Shown piece by piece: positions 57,703-64,000 of a DNA stretch of 64,000 nt. A program made the position numbers and the translations under genes. Numbering within the stretch: the first letter of the stretch is position 1; every line of letters starts with the position of its first letter. Source of the DNA: JBBEDS01 sp040881175 (GTDB lineage Bacteria; Patescibacteriota; Minisyncoccia; 2-02-FULL-40-12; IGHO2-01-FULL-4-A); contig JBBEDS010000014.1 of assembly GCA_040881175.1 (NCBI GenBank), positions 39,277 to 103,276 on the forward strand, given 5' to 3'. Under the pieces are notes generated by a model. That model was given only the letters and a program-made list of their open reading frames with translations, searched no databases and was not told where the DNA came from.

Positions 57703-57754
57703 AAAACAGCCAATCAACGCCCGACTAGTAAGCCGGGCGATGGCTGGCTGTTTT
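57703..57754. terminator. Terminator after the Hsp20 gene
   Basis: AAAACAGCC (57703-57711) pairs with GGCTGTTTT (57746-57754), with an inner CGCCCG/CGGGCG stem. It lies 6 bp beyond the leftward Hsp20 stop. Confidence 0.85.
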
Positions 57755-57759
57755 AAAGA

Positions 57760-58173
57760 CTAAGACGAAACCTTTATTTTTTTAACCTTGCTTTTAGCTA
57801 ACTTCGGCAACCGTAATGTTAAAACTCCATTCTTCATTATAGCTTTTGCATTATCTGAGTCAATCTCTTCGGGCAGTATTATAGATCTTGAGAAAGGTCC
57901 CCAGTATAGTTCTTGATAGTAGTAGTCAGATTGCTTTACTCTCTCGGCTGGATCACGGCGACCTTTCACCGTAACCATATCGTTGGTTATGGAAATATCC
58001 ATATCATCAGGCGTTACCCCGGCGACAGTGGATTTTATAATTATCTCATCATCCGTTTGGTAGACGTCTACCGTTAGCTGCCCCTCTTCTTCTTTAGATT
58101 TCTTCTTCCCGGGTTTTTTTGCGACGGCAAGAGAAACATCATTATCAAATTGTTCTTCAAAGAAGTCATCCAT
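57760..58173 (-). CDS. Small heat-shock protein Hsp20
   Basis: This is a 137-residue holdase chaperone. The alpha-crystallin domain (about 35-125) shows LTVDVYQTDDEIIIKSTVAGVTPDDMDISITNDMVTVKGRR, FSRSIILPEEIDSDNAKAIMKNGVLTLRLPK, with the family GVLTLRLPK motif. The N-terminus is short and charged, and the C-terminal IxI appears as VKKIKV. Single gene with its own terminator; no CIRCE-type repeat is visible. Confidence 0.93.
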   Translation of the reverse strand: MDDFFEEQFDNDVSLAVAKKPGKKKSKEEEGQLTVDVYQTDDEIIIKSTVAGVTPDDMDISITNDMVTVKGRRDPAERVKQSDYYYQELYWGPFSRSIILPEEIDSDNAKAIMKNGVLTLRLPKLAKSKVKKIKVSS

Positions 58174-58197
58174 GCTTTTATTATACCACCTTTTTAA

Positions 58198-58950
58198 CTA
58201 AGACAATGTTGAATTATCAACTACTTTCCTAAGTTCCCAACGTTTTTTAGTTTTGTTGAATAGAAAAGATATTAGTCCGGCTATAACTATTAAAAAGCTG
58301 GTTGAGTAGTAGAGAACTCTAATATCACCAGCGGGAGCGTCAGCTCCGCTGAGGATTATCATGTTGAAAGTGAAGTGAATAAGAGTAGCTATGCCAAGAC
58401 CTGTCCAGACCAATTTTTTACTGTGCTTATTATAGAACCAGGAAAGGGCCAGGAAGTACCCAATCATGGCGGAGGATACAGCATGCAAGAGAGTGGCTCC
58501 TATGAATCGCCAGAACCAGGTTTGCAGCGTGCCACTTATGCCGCTGGGGATAGCCTGAAATAGGGCTAGAATATTCTCGATGGCAGCGAATCCTAGACCA
58601 GCAGCGACCATGTATACCATTGCATCGACAGGCTCATCAAATTCTGGATCGCGCAGAACCGTAAATTGAACCGCCCATAGTTTGGTCACTTCTTCGGCGA
58701 ATGCGCCCCATAGGAACCAGATAAGAGATGCAGGCGCAAAATATTCTGGATTAAAAACCTTAACTATCTCCGGGAAGATCCACTGGGCGACTACTGCCAA
58801 AGGAGCTAAAATTATTCCGAGAAAGAAAGTTTTTAGTAACAAGTATTTTGGCTCAGGTCTGGAGTCTTTTTTGAAGTAGTATGTAAGCCAAACAAAACTA
58901 GGGATTAAGCCTAGTATGATGAGGAGTATTATAGTAGAGATGCCGTGCAC
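58198..58950 (-). CDS. PrsW-family intramembrane protease
   Basis: This 250-residue integral membrane protein has about seven segments. The family motifs are present: WGAFAEEVTKLWAV (EExxK, near 85-92), GLGFAAIENILAL (FxxxE), ATLLHAVSSAMIGYF (H) and TLIHFTFNMII (HxxxN). PrsW (an Abi/CPBP-like protease) cleaves anti-sigma factors in Bacillus. An ECF sigma factor is encoded at 36338, but a functional link is speculation. Confidence 0.92.
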   Translation of the reverse strand: MHGISTIILLIILGLIPSFVWLTYYFKKDSRPEPKYLLLKTFFLGIILAPLAVVAQWIFPEIVKVFNPEYFAPASLIWFLWGAFAEEVTKLWAVQFTVLRDPEFDEPVDAMVYMVAAGLGFAAIENILALFQAIPSGISGTLQTWFWRFIGATLLHAVSSAMIGYFLALSWFYNKHSKKLVWTGLGIATLIHFTFNMIILSGADAPAGDIRVLYYSTSFLIVIAGLISFLFNKTKKRWELRKVVDNSTLS

Positions 58951-58986
58951 GCTTATATTTTAACATATGGCGTTTCTGGCGTCATT

Positions 58987-61173
58987 TTAGGATGGCCATT
59001 TTGATATGACCAGGAGCTCTCTCTCTGTATTGGTAGGAAGCTTTGACCAGATCTCTTCTGTGACGAATGGCATGAAGGGATGCAGCAGCTTTAAGGAGGT
59101 AACTAGGAGGTAGGCGAGGGTGTCATGTGTATTCTTGTCATCCTTATCCTTGGTCTCTTCTATATATTTGTCGGCTATATCATGCCAGACGAAGTCATAT
59201 AGTAGATGAGCAGCTTCTCCAAACTTATACTCTTCTATGTTATTTGAAATAAGCGAAGAGACTTCTGCCATCTTTGTTACTATCTTGTCTGTGCTTTTAG
59301 GTGTTTTGTCTACCTCGAATCTATAATCACTGCCAACTTTAATAAGTACATATCGGGCAATATTCCAAAGCTTATTTGCAAACTTCTTGCCCATTAAAAT
59401 GACATCTTCGTTAAAGCGCATATCCTGAACGCCAGTGGTTTGATAAGATAGGCCGAATCTTAGGGCATCTGTTCCGTACTTCTCAGTTAATAGTAGGGGA
59501 TCTATACCGGTACCTAAGGACTTAGACATCCTTTTCCCGTCCTTGGTTAGCACCGTGGGGTGTATAAATATGTTTTTGAAGGGTGCTTTCTTAGTAAAGA
59601 ATTTACCGGAGAAGATCATGCGTACTTGCCACAGGAAGAGGATTCCTCGGTCGGAGGTTATGAAGTCAGTTGGATAATATTCATTTAGATCTTTAGATGC
59701 TTCATTCGGCCAGCCTAGTGTAGCAAAAGGCCAGAGAGCGGATGAGAACCATGTATCAAGAACATCTCCTGATTGAGTATATTTGGCGTCGCAATATTTA
59801 CAAGTTGGTTTAGTTGTCGATATCTTTTTTTCCTCACATTTTTCAATTTCTTTCTCATGGCCCGGACGTGGAATACACTTCGGTTCGTGAAACCAGACTG
59901 GTAGCCTGTGTCCCCACCACAACTGTCGGGAAATATTCCAATCTTTAATATTCTTGAGCCAGCTAAGATACGGTTCCTCCCATCGTTGAGGATTCAGGAC
60001 AACTTCTTTTTCAGCGACTGCCTCAATAGCGAGTTTGGCCAACTCGTTCATCTTCAAAAACCACTGTTCTGAAGGCAGGGGTTCGATAACTGAGTTACAC
60101 CTATCACAGCGACCAATGTTGTGGTCATAGTCTTCGACTTTCTCCATCAGTCCTAACTCTTCCAGGTCTTTAGATATTAGCTCTCTAGCATGAGTTGTTT
60201 TCATCCCTTCATATCTGACACCGGCGTTACCGTTCATCTTGCCGTGCCGGTCGATTATTGTAACTGAGGGTAAGTCATGTCTCTTGCCGATCTCTGAGTC
60301 TGTTAAGTCATGAGCCGGTGTAACTTTAATGATACCCGTTCCAAATTCGGGATCGACTGATTCATCCGCTACGACTTTGAGTTTTACCTTCTTTATTTGA
60401 GGCGGTTCTTCGCGAGGTGTCGAATTATCTACCGAGTCGACTTCAAGATCAGCGCCTACGTACTTTTTATAACGTTCATCATCCGGATGGACAGCGAGAG
60501 CAGTATCTCCCAGTTTTGTTTCTGGACGAACTGTGGCTAGCGTAAAGGGGCCGTATTTGATGTAATAGAGCTTGGCCTTTTCAGGTACGTAGTTCACCTC
60601 CAAGTCAGAAATAGATGTTGAGCAGCGGATGCACCAGTTGATTACTCTTTCTCCTTGGTATATCCAGCCCCTCTCGTGATATTTCAGAAAAGCGTACTCG
60701 ACTGCCTTCTGATAATCTTCATCCATAGTGTATCTCAAACGGGACCAGTCGACGGAAATACCAATTCTCTTAAATTGATTTAGGATGGCCCCACCATATT
60801 GTTCTTTCCATTCTTGAACTCTTTTTATGAATTTTTCTCTTCCTAGGTCGTGACGAGACAAGCCTTCTTTGGCCAGCTGCTTTTCTACTTTGTTTTGGGC
60901 AGCGATACCTGCGTGGTCTAGGCCCGGTAGCCAGAGTGTTTTGTATCCTTGCATCCTCTTCATTCTAATAAGTATGTCTTGAAGAGTGACTTCAAGCGCA
61001 TGGCCCATGTGAAGCTCACCCGTTATGTTCGGGGGAGCGATAGCACTTACGAATTTTTCCTTTCTCTCGCCAGGCAGATTCTCAGGTGAAAAATACCCTG
61101 AATCCAGCCAGAGCTTATATATTCTTTCTTCAGTCTCGCTAGGACTATATGTTTTAGGAAGTTCTTGCGACAT
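58987..61173 (-). CDS. valS: Valyl-tRNA synthetase, short form
   Basis: This 728-residue class I synthetase has HIGH as GELHMGHALEVTLQDILIR (near 52) and KMSKS as KDGKRMSKSLGTGIDPL (near 570). The editing domain lies between them (LATVRPETKLGDTALAVHP). A CxxC pair cluster, CDRCNSVIEP and CKYCDAKY, suggests zinc binding. The family usually has about 850-950 residues; the C-terminal tRNA-binding coiled coil is missing, and the protein ends soon after the anticodon-binding domain (LLHPFMPFVTEEIW). The frame ends cleanly 13 bp before tsaD's stop side. Confidence 0.95.
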   Translation of the reverse strand: MSQELPKTYSPSETEERIYKLWLDSGYFSPENLPGERKEKFVSAIAPPNITGELHMGHALEVTLQDILIRMKRMQGYKTLWLPGLDHAGIAAQNKVEKQLAKEGLSRHDLGREKFIKRVQEWKEQYGGAILNQFKRIGISVDWSRLRYTMDEDYQKAVEYAFLKYHERGWIYQGERVINWCIRCSTSISDLEVNYVPEKAKLYYIKYGPFTLATVRPETKLGDTALAVHPDDERYKKYVGADLEVDSVDNSTPREEPPQIKKVKLKVVADESVDPEFGTGIIKVTPAHDLTDSEIGKRHDLPSVTIIDRHGKMNGNAGVRYEGMKTTHARELISKDLEELGLMEKVEDYDHNIGRCDRCNSVIEPLPSEQWFLKMNELAKLAIEAVAEKEVVLNPQRWEEPYLSWLKNIKDWNISRQLWWGHRLPVWFHEPKCIPRPGHEKEIEKCEEKKISTTKPTCKYCDAKYTQSGDVLDTWFSSALWPFATLGWPNEASKDLNEYYPTDFITSDRGILFLWQVRMIFSGKFFTKKAPFKNIFIHPTVLTKDGKRMSKSLGTGIDPLLLTEKYGTDALRFGLSYQTTGVQDMRFNEDVILMGKKFANKLWNIARYVLIKVGSDYRFEVDKTPKSTDKIVTKMAEVSSLISNNIEEYKFGEAAHLLYDFVWHDIADKYIEETKDKDDKNTHDTLAYLLVTSLKLLHPFMPFVTEEIWSKLPTNTERELLVISKWPS

Positions 61174-61186
61174 TTTTATAATTTTA

Positions 61187-62224
61187 TCACACTATTTCCC
61201 AATTGGCATTCGCTTGTATTTTTTTAAGACCCTGCTTTTTCGATTTGCGATTAAAGTATCCGGCCATGGCTATCATGGCTGCGTTGTCCGTAGTGTACTC
61301 CATCTCTGGTTGAAAGTACTTTAGGCCTTTTTGCTTTGAGGTCTTCTTAAGCTCTTCGCGCAGTAATTTATTCGCTGACACTCCGCCGGAAAGCATAATA
61401 GACTTAACTTTATACTTTTCCACCGCCCGGATAGTTTTTGAAACCAAAACATCGACTATGGCTTGCTGAGCTTCAGCTGCAACCTCATTCCTTATTTTAG
61501 TAAGAGGATATTTCTTGGACATATCTTTTAATAGATAGAGAACGGCAGTTTTTAATCCTGCGAAAGAAAAATTAAAGTTTTTAGATCCTATCATTGGTCT
61601 TGGCAGTACAACTGAATATTTTCTAGCAATGACTTTCTCGGCAGCTTTTGATATCGATGGACCTCCGGGATAGGGGAGTTCTAACATTCGAGCTATTTTA
61701 TCAAATGCCTCTCCGGCGGCATCGTCTAGGGTCTCTCCCAAAAGCCTGTATTTGCTATGCTTTTTCATTAATATTAGCTGGGTATGTCCACCAGACACTG
61801 TTAGGCATATAGCAGGAAAAAGCTGTTTATCCATAGCCTTTTTCTTACCAACTGATCCCAGCCAGTTGCTGTATATGTGGCCTTCCATGTGATTTATAGC
61901 TACAATCTTTTTACTAAACTTCCAAGCAATAGTTTTAGCAAAAGCCGTTCCGACAAGCAGCGAAGATACTAGGCCAGGGCCAGCAGTAATGGCTATTAGA
62001 TCAATACCATCAAAATCATATTTTTGAAGAGCCAATTTCAAAACTGCCCCTAGGTTTTTAACATGCTCTCTAGCGGCAAGAGACGGGACAACTCCGCCAA
62101 ACTTAGCATGAATTTTTATCTGTGATGAGATGACATTCGACAAGACCCGGGTACTACCATTCTTAACTTCAAGCAGTGAAGCCGAAGTCTCATCACACGA
62201 GGTTTCTATTCCAAGAATAAGCAT
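61187..62224 (-). CDS. tsaD: tRNA threonylcarbamoyltransferase TsaD
   Basis: This 345-residue enzyme of t6A synthesis at A37 of ANN-decoding tRNAs has the ASKHA fold: ILGIETSCDETSASLLEV at the start, GVVPSLAAREHVKNL, metal site VAINHMEGHIYSNW (HxxxH), LTVSGGHTQLIL, GEAFDKIARMLELPYPGG, and MLSGGVSANKLLREEL near 285. Length is standard. It lies upstream of valS on the same strand; tsaB and tsaE are not in the window. Confidence 0.97.
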   Translation of the reverse strand: MLILGIETSCDETSASLLEVKNGSTRVLSNVISSQIKIHAKFGGVVPSLAAREHVKNLGAVLKLALQKYDFDGIDLIAITAGPGLVSSLLVGTAFAKTIAWKFSKKIVAINHMEGHIYSNWLGSVGKKKAMDKQLFPAICLTVSGGHTQLILMKKHSKYRLLGETLDDAAGEAFDKIARMLELPYPGGPSISKAAEKVIARKYSVVLPRPMIGSKNFNFSFAGLKTAVLYLLKDMSKKYPLTKIRNEVAAEAQQAIVDVLVSKTIRAVEKYKVKSIMLSGGVSANKLLREELKKTSKQKGLKYFQPEMEYTTDNAAMIAMAGYFNRKSKKQGLKKIQANANWEIV

Positions 62225-62285
62225 AGAATACTTTTAGCACCTTTCTTGATTTTATTCAATTTTCGGGTTAAAATATTCTGGTTAT

Positions 62286-62360
62286 GGCCTCGTCGTCTAG
62301 CCTGGTCTAGGACGCATCCCTTTCACGGATGAAACACGGGTTCGAATCCCGTCGAGGCTG
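62286..62360 (+). tRNA. tRNA-Glu (TTC)
   Basis: Acceptor GGCCTCG/CGAGGCT (first pair G-U), anticodon stem CATCC/GGATG with loop CTTTCAC (anticodon TTC), T arm ACGGG-TTCGAAT-CCCGT, discriminator G. Confidence 0.93.
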
Positions 62361-62386
62361 CAAGGTAAATATTGGCCTAACTCTTT

Positions 62387-62419
62387 AGAAAAACTCCCTT
62401 TTTGACAGGGAGTTTTTCT
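62387..62419 (+). terminator. Terminator after tRNA-Glu
   Basis: AGAAAAACTCCCT-TTTTGAC-AGGGAGTTTTTCT: a perfect 13-bp stem with T tract. Confidence 0.92.
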
Positions 62420-62568
62420 ATTAAGATAGGTACGAGTTACTAAATAAGGGAATGGTCCAGTAATTTCTCTTAATAAGTTAGTCTATGGCGTATAGTATAG
62501 CGAGCTGTTATTTCAGCCTTAATTTAAAGGCTAAAATGGGTGTTGATAATTATATTATCGAACAGTGG

Positions 62569-62574
62569 TATAAT
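62569..62574 (+). promoter_or_regulatory. Extended -10 promoter of the HTH/LAGLIDADG-like gene
   Basis: TGGTATAAT (62566-62574) is an extended -10; TTGATA upstream at 62542-62547 has an over-long spacer. The predicted start near 62581 gives a short leader. Confidence 0.5.
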
Positions 62575-62602
62575 ATTATTAGTTAACAAGTACTATGGTT
62601 CA

Positions 62603-63316
62603 ATGGGGATAGACGTAATAAAATTAAATAAGAAAGAGCAAAAAAGAGATGCGCGGAGGCTCCGCAAAGAAGGGTTCTCATATTCAGAGATCCAAAAGAA
62701 GGTTCCAGTGGCCAAATCCACCCTCTCTCTTTGGCTCAAGAACACTAAGCTGACAGCAGGACAGATAAACCGCCTAAAGAAAAAAAGATTAGAGGCAGCA
62801 GCAAGAGGGGCAGAGAAGAGAAAAAGTGAAACTGCCCGAATAGATCAGAGGGTAAGAGATTCTTCTATTAGGGATATTAAAAAAATCTCAAAACGTGAAC
62901 TTTGGTTGATGGGCATTATGCTCTATTGGCGAGAGAGAATGACCAATCAAAATCAAGAGGATATCAAAAAGGGAGTACGCTTTATAAGCTCTGACCCTGA
63001 TGTTATAAAGTTGTTTTTAAAATGGCTTCATGACGTAGGAGGTTTAAAAAAAGAAGACATATCCTTTGACGTTTTTATTGGTAAAAACAAGAAGAAAAAG
63101 CTCAGAGAAATAAAGGACTATTGGGCTAAAACTACAGGTTCTAATATTAAAGATTTTTCTAGGGTATATTTACAGAAGACTAGATTAAAGATAACAAAGA
63201 GAAAAACCACTAGGGCAAATTATGGATTTCTACGAATCCGGGTCAAATCTAGTTCTATGCTAGCTAGACAAATATCAGGCTGGATAGCAGGAGTTAAGCA
63301 GGAGATAGGCTTCTGA
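62603..63316 (+). CDS. HTH plus LAGLIDADG-like protein (copy 2)
   Basis: This 237-residue protein starts at ATG 62603 (MGIDVIKLNKKEQKRDARRL). The N-terminal HTH is LRKEGFSYSEIQKKVPVAKSTLSLWLKN (20-47). A basic linker (50-95) precedes RELWLMGIMLYWRERMTNQ (99-117), which aligns with the LAGLMLYWGEGEK segment of the gene at 35340-36029. GVRFISSDPDVIKLFLKWL and IKDYWAKTTGSNIKDFSRVYLQKT follow, again in the same order. Placed just after tRNA-Glu. Very Lys/Arg-rich, so nucleic-acid binding is likely. Confidence 0.75.
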   Translation: MGIDVIKLNKKEQKRDARRLRKEGFSYSEIQKKVPVAKSTLSLWLKNTKLTAGQINRLKKKRLEAAARGAEKRKSETARIDQRVRDSSIRDIKKISKRELWLMGIMLYWRERMTNQNQEDIKKGVRFISSDPDVIKLFLKWLHDVGGLKKEDISFDVFIGKNKKKKLREIKDYWAKTTGSNIKDFSRVYLQKTRLKITKRKTTRANYGFLRIRVKSSSMLARQISGWIAGVKQEIGF

Positions 63317-63538
63317 GCTAGCATGCTTAATCATATATAAACATTAATAAAGGCACATAAGAAAATGATATAAATTTGTGTTTTTAGTGCGTTTACCCAC
63401 GAAACTCTCATAGGTAATGATTTAGATCGAAAATATAACCCTGAGTATGAGTTCTGACTTTTAATTCTAATCCCATGTTCATATTGGCTCCTTTATGGTT
63501 GTGTTGATAACATCTTTGTGGTCTAAAACTGGTTATTA
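63317..63538. other. AT-rich gap before the right-edge gene
   Basis: I see no coding frame, repeat or RNA signature in this stretch up to the promoter at 63516-63544; it is AT-rich with scattered stop codons in all frames. Confidence 0.5.
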
Positions 63539-63544
63539 TATAAT
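63516..63544 (+). promoter_or_regulatory. Promoter of the right-edge HTH gene
   Basis: TTGTGG (63516-63521), 17-bp spacer, TATAAT (63539-63544). Predicted start near 63551. Confidence 0.5.
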
Positions 63545-63555
63545 TAACCCAAGGC

Positions 63556-63588
63556 CCGACATATCCTTATTCCATAAGGTTTTGTCGG
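63556..63588 (+). promoter_or_regulatory. Stem-loop at the predicted mRNA 5' end
   Basis: CCGACA-TAT-CCTTAT-TCC-ATAAGG-TTT-TGTCGG: two perfect 6-bp stems separated by a symmetric internal loop, starting about 5 nt after the predicted transcription start. Confidence 0.55.
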
Positions 63589-63645
63589 ATGTTATCGGAT
63601 AGTTTACCAGTGTGTTCAGATAAGTACTTGCTGTGTTTCTAAATT

Positions 63646-64000
63646 TTGTCAGAAACGCAGAAACAAAAAAATAATCTCCCAAGCTCGATAGATCGATCAA
63701 CGATTGGTTTTCTGATAAAAGATGGCAAGAGATTCTTCCCGGCACCCTTCCTAGCGGATGAATTCGGCTATGCCCCTGATCACGTTGCCCGTTTGGCAAG
63801 GCAGGGTAAGGTATCATCCTTTTACGATACAGAGGGAAGCCGCTGGTATGTTGATAGAGAGTCACTGATTGGATATAAGAAGCAGGCAGAGCTCAATAAG
63901 ATTCGAGGGGGATTAAAAAGTACTAATGCAGTTCTTTCAGGTCAAGATGAAGTAGTTTATTCGGATGACGATATAGTTCTTTCAGAGAAGTCTAGCAAAG
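63646..64000 (+). CDS. HTH-domain protein, N-terminal part (runs off window)
   Basis: The frame opens after a stop at 63640 and continues through the window end. The best start is TTG 63646 (MSETQKQKNNLPSSIDRS). Residues about 25-70 read FFPAPFLADEFGYAPDHVAR, then LARQGKVSSFYDTEGSRWYV and DRESLIGYKK, the pattern of excisionase/MerR-like DNA-binding domains where a helix-turn-helix is followed by a wing with a conserved W-x-V-D-x-x-S-L. The visible tail is acidic and Ser-rich. The C-terminal part is outside the window, so its role cannot be judged. Confidence 0.65.
   Translation, partial: MSETQKQKNNLPSSIDRSTIGFLIKDGKRFFPAPFLADEFGYAPDHVARLARQGKVSSFYDTEGSRWYVDRESLIGYKKQAELNKIRGGLKSTNAVLSGQDEVVYSDDDIVLSEKSSK

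Noticed and set aside
63536..63865. Minus-strand 109-codon frame at the right edge
   Set aside because: It opposes the plus-strand HTH frame, which has recognisable DNA-binding sequence and a promoter; the reverse product has no family features.

Overview
The window reads as a chromosomal segment of a Candidate Phyla Radiation (Patescibacteria) bacterium, most like a Parcubacteria or Microgenomates member. I infer this from the combination of short housekeeping proteins (YebC, RuvC, ValS), a split VirB4 type IV secretion module next to PrgI, several VirB2/TrbC-like pilins, DUF11/proline-threonine surface proteins with sortase, VanW and CAP-domain proteins, and many small hypotheticals. No biosynthetic operon is present. 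The standard code is used, there are no rRNA genes, and nothing resembles an insertion sequence or CRISPR array.

Layout. 1-7343: type IV secretion module (VirB6-like tail, PrgI, TraC-like half, VirB4 ATPase, membrane and propeller proteins) with two small proteins that share a duplicated domain. 7348-13879: flippase, then the replication-origin locus khpB-yidC-yidD-rnpA-rpmH / dnaA-oriC-dnaN-DciA-like. 13882-24871: class A PBP, tyrS, ruvC-yebC-ruvB, a structured RNA of about 200 nt, pilB, nusA-tig. 25115-28640: thiol redox trio (DoxX, thioredoxin-like, DsbA-like) and cysteine desulfurase. 28751-35318: tRNA genes and a cell-surface block (sortase, CAP protein, DUF11 protein, 3D-domain protein). 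35340-40804: HTH/LAGLIDADG-like protein, ECF sigma factor, a group of six tRNAs, rplS, a pseudouridine synthase, ftsH. 40848-46278: an accessory block unlike its surroundings. 46335-51730: rpsA, MBL hydrolase, gyrA, methyltransferase. 51739-56375: solute-binding protein and four exported or membrane proteins, at least three of them VirB2-like pilins. 56414-64000: tRNA-Leu, VanW, Hsp20, PrsW, valS, tsaD, tRNA-Glu, a second HTH/LAGLIDADG-like protein, and a truncated HTH gene at the right edge.

The accessory block is the most unusual part. It has two divergent gene pairs: SHOCT protein / beta-CASP MBL nuclease, and Nudix plus cold-shock-like protein / small basic-helical protein. Each pair diverges from near-consensus promoters built on mirrored TTGAC/GTCAA elements. 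All four lead genes have AGGAGG ribosome binding sites, and in three of them the Shine-Dalgarno can pair with the bases just around the start codon. With an RNA-nuclease-type enzyme and an OB-fold/CSD-like protein inside the block, an RNA-centred stress or phage-response system is a reasonable but unproven hypothesis.

Other signals: a promoter-driven RNA closed by a 24-bp helix (6S-like candidate); stem-loops at predicted mRNA 5' ends downstream of several promoters; a perfect terminator-like hairpin inside the gene after dnaN; a pilin fused to an M15-peptidase-like domain; and a tRNA-Ile with anticodon UAU. Protein identities come from reading motifs by eye. RNA folds and promoters were found by eye and not scored by any program.
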